From contig NC_073744.1 of the NCBI RefSeq assembly GCF_029784135.1, positions 79,835,935 through 79,899,934 of the forward strand: a DNA stretch of 64,000 nt. Direction: 5' to 3'. The DNA is from Toxorhynchites rutilus septentrionalis. Taxonomy: Eukaryota > Arthropoda > Insecta > Diptera > Culicidae. Position numbers and translations under genes: made by a program. Every line of letters starts with the position of its first letter. Position 1 is the first letter of the stretch. Of the stretch, positions 48,815 through 60,830 are shown piece by piece. The notes under the pieces were generated by a model. That model searched no databases. It was given only the letters and a program-made list of their open reading frames with translations, and had not been told where the DNA came from.

Positions 48815-49460
48815 GAAGAAGTACGGCCCAATGCCGCCTCCGGACCATAAACCGCACCAAACCGTGTTTTTTCGGGATGCAATGGTGACTCATGGAATAC
48901 GTAGTACGTGGATTGCTGCCTGACCAATGACGCATATTTCGCTTATTGTCGAAGCCATCCAGCCAGAAATGAACCTCATCGCTGAAGATGATTTTCGATG
49001 AAAATCCGGATCATTTTCAGGTTGTTGCTCAGCCCAATTCACGAACACACGACGCTTCTGGTGGTCAAGCGGCTTCAGTTCTTGCGTCAATTTGATCTTG
49101 TAAGGATGTAGGCCAAGATCTTTTCACAAAATTCGCCGCAACGACGTCACAGAGATGCCCAACGCTTGAGAACGACGTCTGAGAGAATGATTTGGGTCTC
49201 CCTCAATTTATGCGCTAGCGGCAGCAATATTCTCGACACTACGTGTACCTCTTTGTCTCACTGGCACGGAAACATTTCGTACTGTGTCTGTGAATTCAAA
49301 TTTTTCCACTAATCGCTCAATTTTAGATCTGGCAGGAAAAAATATGGCGCCGTTTGCTGTTCCTATCGGTCTACTTTTGTAGCGTCCGTATTGAAATACC
49401 CGTTATATTCATCTGATATAGTTCCGACAGACTTTGCTTCACTCTTTTCAGAACTCTAAT
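48815..49460 (-). pseudogene. IS630/Tc1-like transposase fragment
   Basis: Broken minus-strand frames: LKPLDHQKRRVFVNWAEQQ followed by ENDPDFHRKSSSAMRFISGW (normally around the first catalytic Asp of this family, here damaged), and a C-side scrap near 48830. Upstream pieces at 49140-49320 resemble the helix-turn-helix part. Only the middle of a transposase remains. Confidence 0.55.
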
Positions 49461-49843
49461 TACAACTACGAAATATCCGTTTTCAAAAGGTAGAAAACAT
49501 AAACGTGGATTCGCAACGATAGCCGAAGTCGATACAGGAAAATTGATTAAATTGGATTATTCTTTGATTTAGGTGATTTATTTCGAAAGCGACATTCTTC
49601 GAGAGCGACACAAAAAATTTGAAAGTATAATGACTATTTCGTGTTTCATTAATTGATTCTCGGTTCTTTTCTGATGATTTTTTGAACAATCTGATATGGA
49701 AACGTAGAAAAATATATATTATAAAAAAATTACTTGTGAGCTATTGTGGCGAACCCAAGTTCAATATACGAACACGTGTAGAGTGAATGTTCAGAAAAAT
49801 TCATCATGATTGTTTTTTTATCTTTCAATAAATATGACAGCAC
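49461..49843. other. AT-rich spacer
   Basis: Nothing recognised. Confidence 0.5.
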
Positions 49844-49856
49844 ATTATACACTGCT

Positions 49857-50009
49857 GTGGAGGCGATCTGGCGTAGTGGTAACATCCATGCCTCTCACGC
49901 TAAAGGTCACGAGTTCAATTCTCACTCCCGACATTCTTCCAAAAATGGAAGTAAAAGTGACGAACCAGCCAAATGAGTTGAAAGTCACTATAATACAGTT
50001 AAAAAAAAA
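49857..50009 (+). mobile_element. tRNA-derived SINE with target duplication
   Basis: 153 bp with A box (TGGCGTAGTGG), B box (GAGTTCAATTC within GGTCACGAGTTCAATTCTCA), a non-tRNA body and an A10 tail. It is flanked by the 13-bp duplication ATTATACACTGCT (49844-49856 and 50010-50022). A second copy lies at 57116-57254 (minus). Confidence 0.85.
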
Positions 50010-50022
50010 ATTATACACTGCT

Positions 50023-50855
50023 ACCATAACCACTTGGAGAAGGCATTAACGGGAGAATCGTTCGTTGAAAATTGAGGCACCCGTTTCTAGGAATAAAGTG
50101 GTGCTCCTTGTCGCTGTCAAGTTACTTCTGCCTATCGACCTGTGAACCCAATGTCATCATGATAAAAACAATACAGAGCAGCTCGCATGGATCGATGCCG
50201 TCGGGGTTGGTGAAATGAGTTCAAATAAATTACAAGAAATTGACTAAATATGCTTCTCGACTACAAACCAAACACGTTCCCTCTCCCGCAATCCCAAAAA
50301 CGCACAAAACATGCGGTTATTTATCGCGAATTCAAAAAGCTTGTTCAAAACTCAAACATGAAAAATTTCCCTTATGCCTCCATTAGGGGAAGATGAGGAA
50401 AACAGAAGAACAACGCCTCGGTCGCCACTTTTTTAACGTCACGTCCCGGAATGACAGGTATTAGTCATGGCGTGACGTGACTCTTAGGGGGGGCATTATT
50501 TCTCCCAGCGCGCCCCCTATCTGTGTTGTCTGTTTTCATTTTCGTTATCTCTCAATTTCCGGGATTGATGACAGCATCGTGAAGCAGAACAAGAGTAACA
50601 TTTATATTGTAAAGCCAGCTGTTTGAATGATGTCTTCAAAGTTGTTGAACGGATCGTGAGAGCTGAATATTGTTGAGTCATTAAAAAAAAGTCGACTGGT
50701 CAATCATTTCGTATGGAATCCCAATATAGAATGAGATGGTTTGAAACCTAATAATTTTAATTCGAATTTCGAATCTGAATATGCGATATACAATAGAGTT
50801 TGATTATTTTAGTAAAAAAAAGACTTAAGTAAATTAACGATTTGTATTTGAAACT
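50023..50855. other. Intergenic DNA
   Basis: No gene. Contains GTGACGTGA-like motifs near 50440-50480 and a short G-rich tract. Confidence 0.45.
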
Positions 50856-51457
50856 AGCTGACCCGGCAAACTTCGTCCCGCCCAAAATTTGTTTTTTGTT
50901 ATCAATACATTCAAATATTCACGTTTTCTTGCTATGAGCAAGTTCATGGGTCCAATAGCAGAAATGTTCATTGATTGATTTTCTATTCGACCCCGTTGAA
51001 TTTACCTTTATCTACAAAATTCCTAGTATTTCTAACAAAACTCATCATTATATCATTATATCAGATTATTTTCAGACACAATTCTCGTTCAAGATTTTTC
51101 AACCACTTGCAAATAACATGTTTCTCCGTTACATGGAAAAAATGTTTTATACAGAAAATATAATAGAATAACGACAGCCCTAAATCGGACAATTCCTTCC
51201 TTGAGTTCTGCTCTTATCAACACATCCGGCGATCCTTTTTTTGTATAGATAGAAGAAGATATAGGAGTGCGTTTCATGACATTAAAATCCATTTCCAGTT
51301 TCGAACAAAGATCAATTTCGCTAGCGCAAACATCAAATGGACTAACAGCACTTGTCACTATGTAATTGTAGAACATATGGGAATTTAATTTACCGTTTTT
51401 TCCTTTAGAGTTTTCCGAAAATTTGTCATGTTTGGCTGGAATATTTTTGGTTGAAAT
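50856..51457 (+). mobile_element. Non-autonomous element starting CTAGCTGACCCGGCAAAC
   Basis: Starts with CTAGCTGACCCGGCAAACTT and runs to about 51260 with 'CTAAATCGGACAATTCCTTCC...CATCCGGCGATCC' followed by T-rich and TATAGATAGAAG. These landmarks occur together in a common insect repeat. Its relation to the 48.1-kb and 51.5-kb arrays suggests parts of one element family. Class (Helitron-like?) is uncertain. Confidence 0.45.
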
Positions 51458-52340
51458 ATGTGTAATATTTCTGTGGGACCCCTCTCCAATCCAGAGGAGC
51501 GAGAGGTGTCATATCATCATAGAAACATTTCTCATACCCAAAAACCCTCACACCCTAAACTGTGCTTGATTAGTTCTCGAGTAATGCAGAAGTTTGTGTT
51601 TCGTTTGTATGGCAGCCCTTCCTTAGAGAGGGGTGGAGAGTCAAACCACCATAGAAACATTTATTGCAGCCTACAACCTCAATTTGCCTAATTTGGTTTC
51701 AATTGCTTAAATAATTCTTGAGTAATGCAGAAATTTGTGATTCATTTGTATGGCAGCCCATCCACACCCCCCCCCCCCCTTAGAGAGAGGGGTGGAGAGT
51801 CTAACCACCATAGAAAGGGGGGTGGAGAGTCAAACCACCATAGAAACATTTATTGCACCCTAAAACCTCAATACGCCTAATTTGGTTTCATTTGATTGAT
51901 TAATTCTCGAGTAATGCGAAAATTTGTGTTTCATTTGTATGGCAGCCCCCCCTTAGAGGAGGCGGGTGGAGAGTCTAACCACCATAGAAACATTTATTAT
52001 ACCCTTAAATCTCAATATGACTAATTTGGCTTAATTTTCTTGAATAATTCTCGAGTAATGCAGAAATTTGTATTTCATTTGTATGTCAGTTTCCCAACCT
52101 CCCCCCCCCCCCCCTTAGAGAAGGGGGGTGGAGAGTCAAACCACCATAGAAACATTTATTGCACCCTACATCCTCAATATGCCTAATTTGGTTTCACTTG
52201 CTTAAATAATTCTCGAGTAATGCAGAAATTTGTGTTTCATTTGTATGTCAGTTCACCCCCCCCCCCCCTAGGAGAAGGGGGGTGGAGAGTCAAACCACCA
52301 TAGAAACATTTATTGCACCCTTTGTTTCATTTGTATGGCA
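51458..52340 (-). repeat. Tandem array of about 140-190-bp units, reverse orientation
   Basis: Inverted counterpart of the 48.1-kb array: units with CATTTGTATGGCAG (about 51604, 51742, 51930, 52078, 52238, 52328), AACCACCATAGAAACATTTATTG and C-runs of up to 15. Units vary in length because of the C-runs and a local duplication near 51785-51840. Confidence 0.8.
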
Positions 52341-52556
52341 TTCATACATTTTTATATATTTAGATATAAAATATAAGTATAAAACCAAAAACTCCAATTT
52401 AAATTCCACATTCAAAATCCAGGAGCCAGAAAATCAGAATACGAAGACCTGCAATATAAAACCTGAAAATTTGATAAACTGTAAATTCAATTTTGGAATC
52501 GAAATTTTACACACAGACTTCAAAAATATGAAATTTGTAAACTGTATACAGCGCGG

Positions 52557-52623
52557 ACTCGATTATATACAGTCTTTGATTTCTTTTCACTGTATATAAT
52601 CGAATCCTGTATATAATCGAGTC
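52557..52623. repeat. Inverted ACTCGATTATATACAG repeats
   Basis: One forward copy (ACTCGATTATATACAG) and two inverted copies (CTGTATATAATCGA) packed into 67 bp. Looks like joined ends of a pogo/Tigger-like MITE. Similar pieces lie at 30090-30150. Confidence 0.6.
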
Positions 52624-55367
52624 AAAATAAAATATACAATGTTTGTAAATCTGGAATCTGAATGTGGAATCTGAATCCAGTATTTTTCAATTTTAGTAGT
52701 TCTGTATAATGCTGGGCATATGATTTTTTTTTCTGATGTGTTTTTGATGGCTATTTACTCATCAAACTTTGATGAATCATCAAATAATAACTACTTGTAC
52801 TACAGTTAAGTATTATACATTGGAAGTTGTGGAAATCTTCTATTTAACGGCTCACAGCTTTCAAAAATATTCGCAATATTTGTCAAGATATTACTAATAG
52901 TAGCTTTCTCCATTTTCTCCACCCAATTTCACCCCCATCGACGGTACTTCAAATGCGTTCGAATGAACCACGGCCACATGCCGTGGTCAATAACAGTCGA
53001 GCATAGGAACACAAATTCTATAGTGGTTTGACATCGAACCTAATGAGTAAAATGTTTATTCTATGGTGTTAATGTAACCAACTAGATGTTTGTTGAAATT
53101 TAGGAAGGATAAATATTCCATTCTATACTTCAAAACGTAACCATATGTAATACTAAAGTTTCCGCACAAAACTGGCACGTCGGATTGGTTAAAATGAGAT
53201 CACCAATCGAAACACCCATCACACTCTATTTGTTTAACCCAAAAAACGTACTCGTACAATCGTATAACATACATGTCTGGAAAACTACACGGAAACAGTA
53301 AAAGTAGAAAAATCTTATTTCTCGACATGTTTAGCAAAAGTCGTAAACACGAATGAGGGCGCCTGTCGTGTTGTAAATGGAAAACAGCCGCTGTTTGAAC
53401 AGATATTTCCGATCTTCCTCGGATGAAAATTACTTATAAACTGAAAAAAATATATAAATATATAATGACAACCAATATTCGTCCAACAGAAAGTTATGTC
53501 CCTCTCCTAGGCAAATGTAACTAAATAGAAAGAAAGAACCATAAAATGCCAGCAATTTAGTGGGAATTTCACGTTATGAATATATTTAGGAAAAAAAGAA
53601 AAAAAAATGATGAGGTAATTTATAAAACGGAATCCGTCTCTCATCGCATCATTTCTGCGCTATTTTCCCCTCACCGTGAACAGCAGCAGTACCAAACGGG
53701 AGACAGCATCCCACAAATGTGCAAAAAGCACGTTTTCTTCCGCGAAGAATCCCACCCACCTCCTCCTGTGCCACATGTAGAAATGGAGCCCCATCTTGGA
53801 GGGTTAAATTTTTGCTTCCTAATAGCAAATTTATGGGAGAATGTGCTGCTGATCCTTTTTTGTTTGCGCTGCCCCATTCCACGATGTCAATGGCGGCGGT
53901 TGAAAAGGAAGAAAAAGTTTTGTTCGCTGAGATATTTCATTTATTAGGTGGTGTTTGGCAACGATTCGAACAATTTTTGGCACGTGACCTCCGTCGGGCT
54001 TCGGGATGGTACTCGTCGTTCCGAGGTGTAAATGGGAGTCAATCAGAGATACATGAATCAAATGTTGTAATGTACAGAATCGAACGAACGCGCGTCTCAG
54101 TTTGCTTAAATTAAAAATGATGGTAGAAAGCAATTCGTTTCTCTATCCAATGCAAGTCATAGGACAATACTGAATACCGGTGTAATTAGTGCACTATTCC
54201 TCTTTGGCAGAATTATCTTCAAACAAATCCTCCCGTGATGTAGACTTCAAAGAATGGCCATTGATTCGATTGCAGTGAAGCGTAATCATGAAACAACTTC
54301 CGCTAACGAAACATCTCCGATGCGGCACAGATAATGAAACATTATTTCCGGACGGTGTTAGTGGAAAAAATATCCAAACAATGTTGAACAATAACCGAAA
54401 AATGTCCTATCGCACGACTGTCGGAAGTGGCTGAAGCTCTGGACGCAACGGATTCAATCCATAAAGGAAAGGTCCAGCTATTCTTTTGATGTTTGTGGCG
54501 AATTAATTCCGCTCGAGCGGACTGGGAACGTATGCTAATCAGCGTGTCAGCTGCGAGATGGCTACAAATTATATTGTTGAGGAAAATTTATACTCCACTT
54601 GTGAAAACACATTCCTCCCTTTGCGTTTGCCAGCAAACCGGAAGCTGCCGGACGCAGACTCACAAAGAACTGTTGGGAGATTGAATAACATATTTTATCT
54701 TAACAAACTCCGAGACACGGTACGATGGCTTAGCCTACGCTAGGACATCTCAGTACCATAGGTTGGCAACAAGCGTTCATCCAATGCTGACTGTGTGTAT
54801 ATGCGACCTCCGTCGGACAAACGGGACGAGAAAGTGAACGAGAAGGACGAACCAAATGCCTGGTCTCTAATTCAATAAAGTCCCGAGATTATAATAAATT
54901 CCATTTGAGCACATTGCTTCCACACTGTCTGGAATGCCTGCAAGCGATTCATGAGAGAACAAGTGGAGCACTTACCCCAAGGCATTTGCTATGAACAGCA
55001 CAATGCCCGCCGGTACCATGTTTTAATAGTCGCTCAGGAAAGAAATGTATATTTTAAGTACACGGTACTCAACTAGTGAAATCAGTGAAAATGTATTGTG
55101 TTTACCTATGATGATCATCATTTATTCGCAATTTCATTCATTCGAACGAAAATAACAATCACATTCAAGCGAGATAGTTCTAGAATAACGAGGATCGTAT
55201 CACCATTTTACAACTTACCTGGCTCTTCTCTCCAATAGTAATCGTATACACATACCAAGTTAACAATTATTAGAATGAGGGTTAGAGTGATAATGCAACA
55301 TGTGGTCAAAATGACGAAAAAAAATATACCAAACTGATGCTGAATTATACTGATTATTTCATTTTTC
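52624..55367. other. Intergenic DNA
   Basis: No gene with a recognisable domain. The block at 53640-54110 is less AT-rich and contains several short overlapping frames on both strands (up to 131 codons). They share no family signature and are not spliced convincingly. The stretch at 54420-54900 is similar. Either could hold non-coding conserved sequence. Confidence 0.4.
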
Positions 55368-55445
55368 TAGATTCGTTTATTCAGTTAGTTCAGTTACATA
55401 GGTTTGTTATGGAGCCAAATTTCTAACTATATTTCATGCTAATCT
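55368..55445 (-). mobile_element. 3' end scrap of an I-clade LINE
   Basis: TTCGTTTATTCAGTTAGTTCAGTTACATAGG...GGAGCCAAA matches the 3' terminus of the LINE at 60831 (CGTTTATTTTTACAGGCTCAGTTACATAAG...GGAGCC). About 75 bp, non-coding. Confidence 0.5.
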
Positions 55446-55667
55446 ATACACAGTGACTCAAACTCGAATTCGTGAACACCGCCCCCCCCCCCTACCTGGC
55501 AGATCTTCTGACGTAGGATTACGTCATTCGGGAACATATTGGGGTACAAATTGAAAATCGAAAATCGAGCACATCGTGGAAATAATCTAATTTTAAGTCA
55601 TTTCAGTCAGTCATTTCATAATGGATTGATGATATTTTTGCGTCAATCGATTTCAGCACTTCATAAA

Positions 55668-56150
55668 CCCAAACTAGCGTTGGCAGAAATGATGCCATTT
55701 AGTGTGCTGTAAAGTCAAATGTGCAAATAATGAGCTATTTTAAAAGCTTAAAAATGGTTTGTATGTATGCGTGCAGACATCTCTTTCTGTTTTCTTTTCT
55801 CATTTCACTTGGGATTGTGCCAAAAAAAAAAGTCTATACGACCGTCAATGGGGATCGAACCAAGGCCGGTTGGAATGCATAGCTATTTTACACGACCACG
55901 CTATCCACATGGCTAGAGATGCTTCAGCAGTTGTTCAGCAAATACGTGATAATATTGCACCTGATTATAAAATGAAGTTGAGAAGTGTTTTCTAAGAGTA
56001 AAAAAGGAGCGCATGAAGGAGAACAATATCTGTCTCGGTCTGGGCCGTGTATGTGGCAAAGTATGCGGAAAGCTTATTAGTATTTTGTTTCGCTCGCTCG
56101 TATTAATCTTATATTGCTGTACCATGTATATTATACAAATGCTTACCAGT
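55668..56150 (-). repeat. Dispersed repeat, copy 2 (contains SINE-like segment)
   Basis: Inverted partner of 29400-29850. The tRNA-like B box (GGGGATCGAACCAAGG on plus) is at about 55850, and CTGGGCCGTGTATGTGG at 56040. Inserted inside the older repeat described above. The outer limit (56150-56240) is approximate. Confidence 0.7.
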
Positions 56151-56277
56151 ATCTGTGAGTCATGACATTTTCTGTTATGTGATGTCTCATTTAATGTCAT
56201 AAATCGGGATGACAAAACATGAACTAAAAATCAATTTTGGGTGTAAAAATTGTTTACATTGAATAAAATAATATATA

Positions 56278-56983
56278 CGAGGGTCACTATTTATATTTCG
56301 GGAATAGGAACAAAAACAAATAGTTAAGCTGCGAATATATTTTTATTGTTTTTCAAAGTACTCGCCACGATGATCGATACACTTTTGCATGCGCTTAAAC
56401 CAATTTTAAAAGCATTTATTCCAATCGACACGGGCCTTTTTTTGAGCGATTGTCAAATTATGTGGGATCCAACGTGAACATAATTTTCGCACAACTAAGT
56501 GTTCATGTAAAATCGCATATATGCTGGTGGAACTAATGCTTAGGGATGCCTCAATCTCACAATAGGTTACATGACGATCTTGCTTAATCATTTCGTGCAC
56601 AGCATCGATGTTTTCTGGCACTACAGTCGATTTTGGACGACCTTCACGAAACTCGTCGTGAATTCACTATACCAGCGATACACAGTGGTTTTTGATGGAG
56701 CTTCATCGCCAAAAGTCGAATTAAGTTGATTGACGCACTCTTGTTGTGATAATTCACGTCGAAAGTCGTAAAAAATCATCGCACGAAAATGTTCACGATT
56801 CAGTTCCATTTTTTTGCCGAGACCAAACTTTCAACTAAATATAAAATAAACAAATAGCGTCCGTATGACAAAATGTTCTGAGTACGTATATCGTCAAAAA
56901 TGTCAAACTTCACGATGGAACCGTCAGATGGACTCCCATGACATCAGTGTTGCCAATTCCCGAAATATAAATAGTGACCCTCG
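56278..56983 (-). mobile_element. Internally deleted mariner (706 bp)
   Basis: Perfect-looking inverted ends (CGAGGGTCACTATTTATATT...), between TA duplications (56276-56277 and 56984-56985). It retains the N-terminal transposase part and a short scrap of the C-terminal end (about 56340-56400). The catalytic middle is deleted, so it could move only with help. Confidence 0.9.
56406..56809 (-). pseudogene. Mariner transposase N-terminal remnant
   Basis: MELNREHFRAMIFYDFRREL, QQECVNQLNSTFGDEAPSKT and VYRWYSEF form the first helix-turn-helix. After a frame break come NIDAVHEMIKQDRHVTYCEI and SRWIPHNLTIAQKKARVDW. Two frames and no catalytic domain. Confidence 0.85.
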
Positions 56984-57115
56984 TATCATGGAGCTAACTA
57001 TTGAAAAATTGAAAAATCTCAACCCCTATCCTACCGGAAATACCTACTATACTAAAATACTTGGTCGAAATTGACGACACAAGCAGCTGCTCATGTACCT
57101 ACAATTATTGCTCAC

Positions 57116-57254
57116 TATAATAGTGACTTTCAACACATTTCGGCTGATTCGTCACTTTTACTTCCATTTTTGGAACAATGTCGGGAGTGAGAATTGAACT
57201 CGTGATCTCTGCGTGAGAGGTGTGGATGTTACCACTACGTCAGATCGCCTCCAC
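57116..57254 (-). mobile_element. Second copy of the tRNA-derived SINE
   Basis: Reverse-strand copy of 49857-50009 with the same boxes and body. It lacks a long A tail, and no clear TSD remains, so it is older. Confidence 0.8.
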
Positions 57255-58370
57255 GAAAGACGAGAAATCTCCCAGCCGATATGAAGGGACAAAACAGGTA
57301 TCGCATAATCATTGAACAACGAAACCCCTCTAATGGTTATTCATACATATGAACATCATTTCAGCAAGTGGGGAAAAATCTTGAACGAAAATTGTGTCTG
57401 ATGATGACTTTATATTATTGGGAAGGTTTTGGTGGGAATGCAAGGTAATTCATTGAAAAAAGGTTAAGTTAGGGTCAGGACTGTGTCTTCTTTGTATTTA
57501 AACGACAACGAGTAATAATTGTCATTCAAACTTCAACCATTTGATTTTGTTTCCTGGTCTCCCAATCTGATAGAGAGTAAATTGCTCCAGGAATGCGGAT
57601 GAGTTATTTTGACGTTTGTTCTGCGACAAGGCAAGGTTGCCACATTTACATAGAACGATTGAATTTGAGACGAACGGATTTAAGAATGCAAAAGTCGATT
57701 TCAATCGAATCGTGAATTTTGATCGAGACTCAAACCAATCGGATTCCGAAACATGAATGAATGTTCGATACTGCTATCAAAAGCATGGTTCATGGCCCAT
57801 GCGGTATTCAAAAACATTTATCGCCTTGCATGGAAATGTACAAATCATTTTCCTAATGTTTTCGCCAAAGACACGATCATAAGCGTAGGTGATAAAAAGA
57901 AACAAATACTGATAATGGCAGAGAATCATTCACAAATATCAACAACGAAAACATTGGCATTGAAAATTGATGAGTTCTACCATATTCGTCTCAGTCGTTG
58001 TTCTACCGACGAAACAGCAATTGAACGAAATGAATATTAATTTCTCTTTCTTCGAGAACATTAAATTCGATAGTTTGCATTCTGTACAATGAAGAAGCGT
58101 TTATTAAAAAGAATAAGTTAATTAGTTTAGAAAAGCTTTGAACTTTGCAGTTTATTCGCCTCTAAAATAAGATACGGGATTGTGCTAGTGGAAATGTTGG
58201 CTGCTTTGAGTGTCTGTTTAGCACATATCTCGTTGCATCGAGAGTAACAGATGTGTACATTATCCGTTCTGCGGTTCATTTTTAGTAGCAATTACGGTTC
58301 GGCAGTTACCCAGCTAACAAGCAGTCTGCGGCGGCGACGATGGTGTTCATCATCATCTACATCAAAATAT
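57255..58370. other. Intergenic DNA
   Basis: No gene supported. The frame at 57753-58040 (95 codons) has no domain. Confidence 0.4.
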
Positions 58371-58960
58371 TTAACCCATTCCAGCGTGACGTGACAACGT
58401 TTTGACTTACTAAACACAGGTTTTTTGGGTTTTTGTCGTTTTCATTTATAAATCACACGATTTCCAAATAGTAAACGATATCAAAGTAAAATTGAGAAAA
58501 TTTCCTACAAGAATCTTCAGTTGGAGATTATTTTACAGTTTAATTCGCTTGTAACCAGCCCAATACTTTTGTTACGTGTTTCCGACTTGTGAACAACATT
58601 AATGTATTTTGAGTCCCGTTTCAAAACATAAAAAATAACTTTGTTTTATGATTTGTCAACAAAAGATGAACGGTGATTCCTGTATATTTAGTTTTTCAAA
58701 AAACTCTCAAGAACATTGCCAAAATCGGCATTCATTTTGTGACGTGACAACGCGCTCTGTGCGAAAAAGTCACAGGTGGGTTGTGTCCGAGACACGACCG
58801 CATAGTTGTCGTAGGATTCCGTAAGGCTATCTGTCGATTTTTGATATGTTTGAATCATTACATCGTTTACCTCTTTGATAATGATTTGGTGGCCCTGGTC
58901 ATTGATATGATATATTCCCGAAAGACGTAATTCCAAAGAAAGTTTATATCCTTAGGTGAA
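58371..58960. repeat. Repeat with GTGACGTGACAACG motifs
   Basis: Motif at 58386-58399 and 58739-58752. The part at 58440-58535 is similar, inverted, to 63350-63420 (AAAATTGAGAAAATTT...CAACTG.). Probably a decayed non-autonomous element. Ends not defined. Confidence 0.45.
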
Positions 58961-59194
58961 AATAAACACAACAAAACAGACAGCTTAAACCAAACGACCG
59001 GTTCTCGAGCGGGTTTTCATTTATGAAAATTGAAATAAATCGTTTCATATATCAAGTCACTTACACTTGTGCTGAATTTTTCACGATACACGACCGGTCA
59101 TTGATATGAAATTTTACGAAGCAACCAACATTAAAGTTCCAAATTTAAATTTTATTTGCTAGAATTAGTCGTATCACTCACCTTACTTGCAATA

Positions 59195-59675
59195 TTAAAA
59201 CACCCCCGACTTGTATATATTTGCAATACCGATTTCCCCTGGGCACCTTGGTTTTGATGTCTCTGTTAGGGAACACATTTCGGTAGGAACAAAAGTTCCC
59301 CCTACTTTCATGTATTCGCAATGTCGATTTCCTCCAGGCAGCTTGGTTTTGATGTTTCTTTTAGGGACCCGCAGCATGTGTCGTCAATTTTGACCAATCA
59401 TAAGTGGGTATTTCCGTTAGGATAGAGGTTGAGATTTTTCAATTGTTCGATAGTTAGTTTCATGACATATATTATTTTCTTCAATATAAAAAATTGTTAT
59501 GGAGTGCCGAAATCGATTAACGCAAAAATTTCATCAATCCATCATGAAATGACTGAGCGATAAGCGTTTGAAAAAGGACAATTTTCACGATGTGCTCGAT
59601 TCTCGATTTTCAATTTGTACCCCAATATGTTCCCGAAAGAAGTAATCTTACGTCTACATGAAGCGTTGTCACGTT
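59195..59675 (-). mobile_element. Uninterrupted copy of the split repeat, with two tandem 113-bp units
   Basis: Minus-strand copy of the repeat at 55510-57080. Its inner side (59195-59385) contains two units of about 113 bp (ATTTCCCCTGGGCACCTTGGTTTTGATG and the like), related to the pair at 27090-27295. The terminal palindrome near 59640-59655 is degenerate. Confidence 0.65.
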
Positions 59676-60813
59676 ACACAATCAATATGTTGTATTAAAT
59701 AAGAATTTCACCGTATTGTAGCAAGCTATATTCTATTTTTTTATTTATTTTTATTACTTTGAATACTTCTAACTTTCCTCTAAGATCTCCCCTTCCCTTT
59801 CCAATGGTCCATCCTATAGGGGAATATGGTTCTCACGCGACCGATGATCCTGAACCTACCTCTCTTTGTATCTCAAGAACGGTACTTACTACCGAATTTT
59901 GAGTAGTGTCAAATGTAAGGTCGCATAACGCTTACAGTTTGATAACATGGTGAATTTTTTCTGGCTCTGGCTCTAGCGTTTTAGCGCCATTCTGTAATGT
60001 AATTGCTTATGGCATGTTAATCAAAATAAACTATATGAATCGAATCTATCTGTTACCTGTAATACACGCTATGCCGTTAATTGAAAAAATTCGGGGTGGT
60101 CTCAAGTCGACCTCCATTTTTTACATCGTGATTGTTTAACACGTTCACTCTGGCGCTTGCCATCAATGGCTAGCACAATCCTGGTTCATCGAGTGGCGCT
60201 CACTACAGGGGGAACGCATTTGATTTTGCAGAAATCAGAAATTTTTGATAAACTCTTTGTATGCATCTGTGTGCATGTGCGCGTACCTGTGCAAGAGCGT
60301 TCATGTTTGCGTGTTGAAGATGACTTTGACTTGGACGTTGACTTTGATCGTTACCCGTTGACGTTTGCGACTGCATTTGTATATGTACTTTCTTTGTCTA
60401 ACTCCACATGCGTCGCACTATCAAACTTTTTTTCTCTTTTTTCAATCTTCGCATACCCATGGATATATGCCGACGCTACCATTCACGATCGTGTTGTGCA
60501 ATTTCATGCCATTTCCGGTCTTTTAGATCCGTTTTTAATGAACCGGTAGTCATCATCCTCGATTTTAAAATGACATCGGAATACGATTTTCTACTTCCGC
60601 TGGTAAGACACCTGCAACCAATACCCAAATCGTATGGGGTTTCCATATTTTTGTCATTCAGTACTATTACCAGCAAACCGGAAGTCGAAACAAGAATTAA
60701 TTCTATATTGTGGAATCTACGTTCATCTATTGTTGATGAAACATAGAAGAAAGTTCAGTTGTATGTTTTGAAACGGTTTCAGTTCCGTTTCAAACATTAA
60801 GGTTCAACAGTAC
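59676..60813. other. Intergenic DNA
   Basis: No gene. The frames at 60157-60549 and 60408-60746 (112-130 codons) have no known domain. Confidence 0.4.
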
Positions 60814-60830
60814 GAAACAGTCAGGTGTTT

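Larger units (their letters stand above)
55510..57080 (+). mobile_element. Old repeat split by two nested insertions
   Basis: Three pieces, 55510-55667, about 56240-56277 and 56986-57080, match in order the uninterrupted copy at 59290-59675 (minus). The gaps are filled by dispersed-repeat copy 2 and the mariner MITE. It starts with the palindrome GACGTAGGATTACGTC (55510-55525), followed by TTCGGGAACATATTGGGGTA. Confidence 0.75.

Noticed and set aside
53576..54133. Overlapping frames of 77-131 codons
   Set aside because: Open on both strands without a domain, a shared start or splice sites. Kept only as possible non-coding sequence.
60157..60746. Gene of 112-130 codons
   Set aside because: No domain. 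The frames overlap each other, and no transcript signals are seen.
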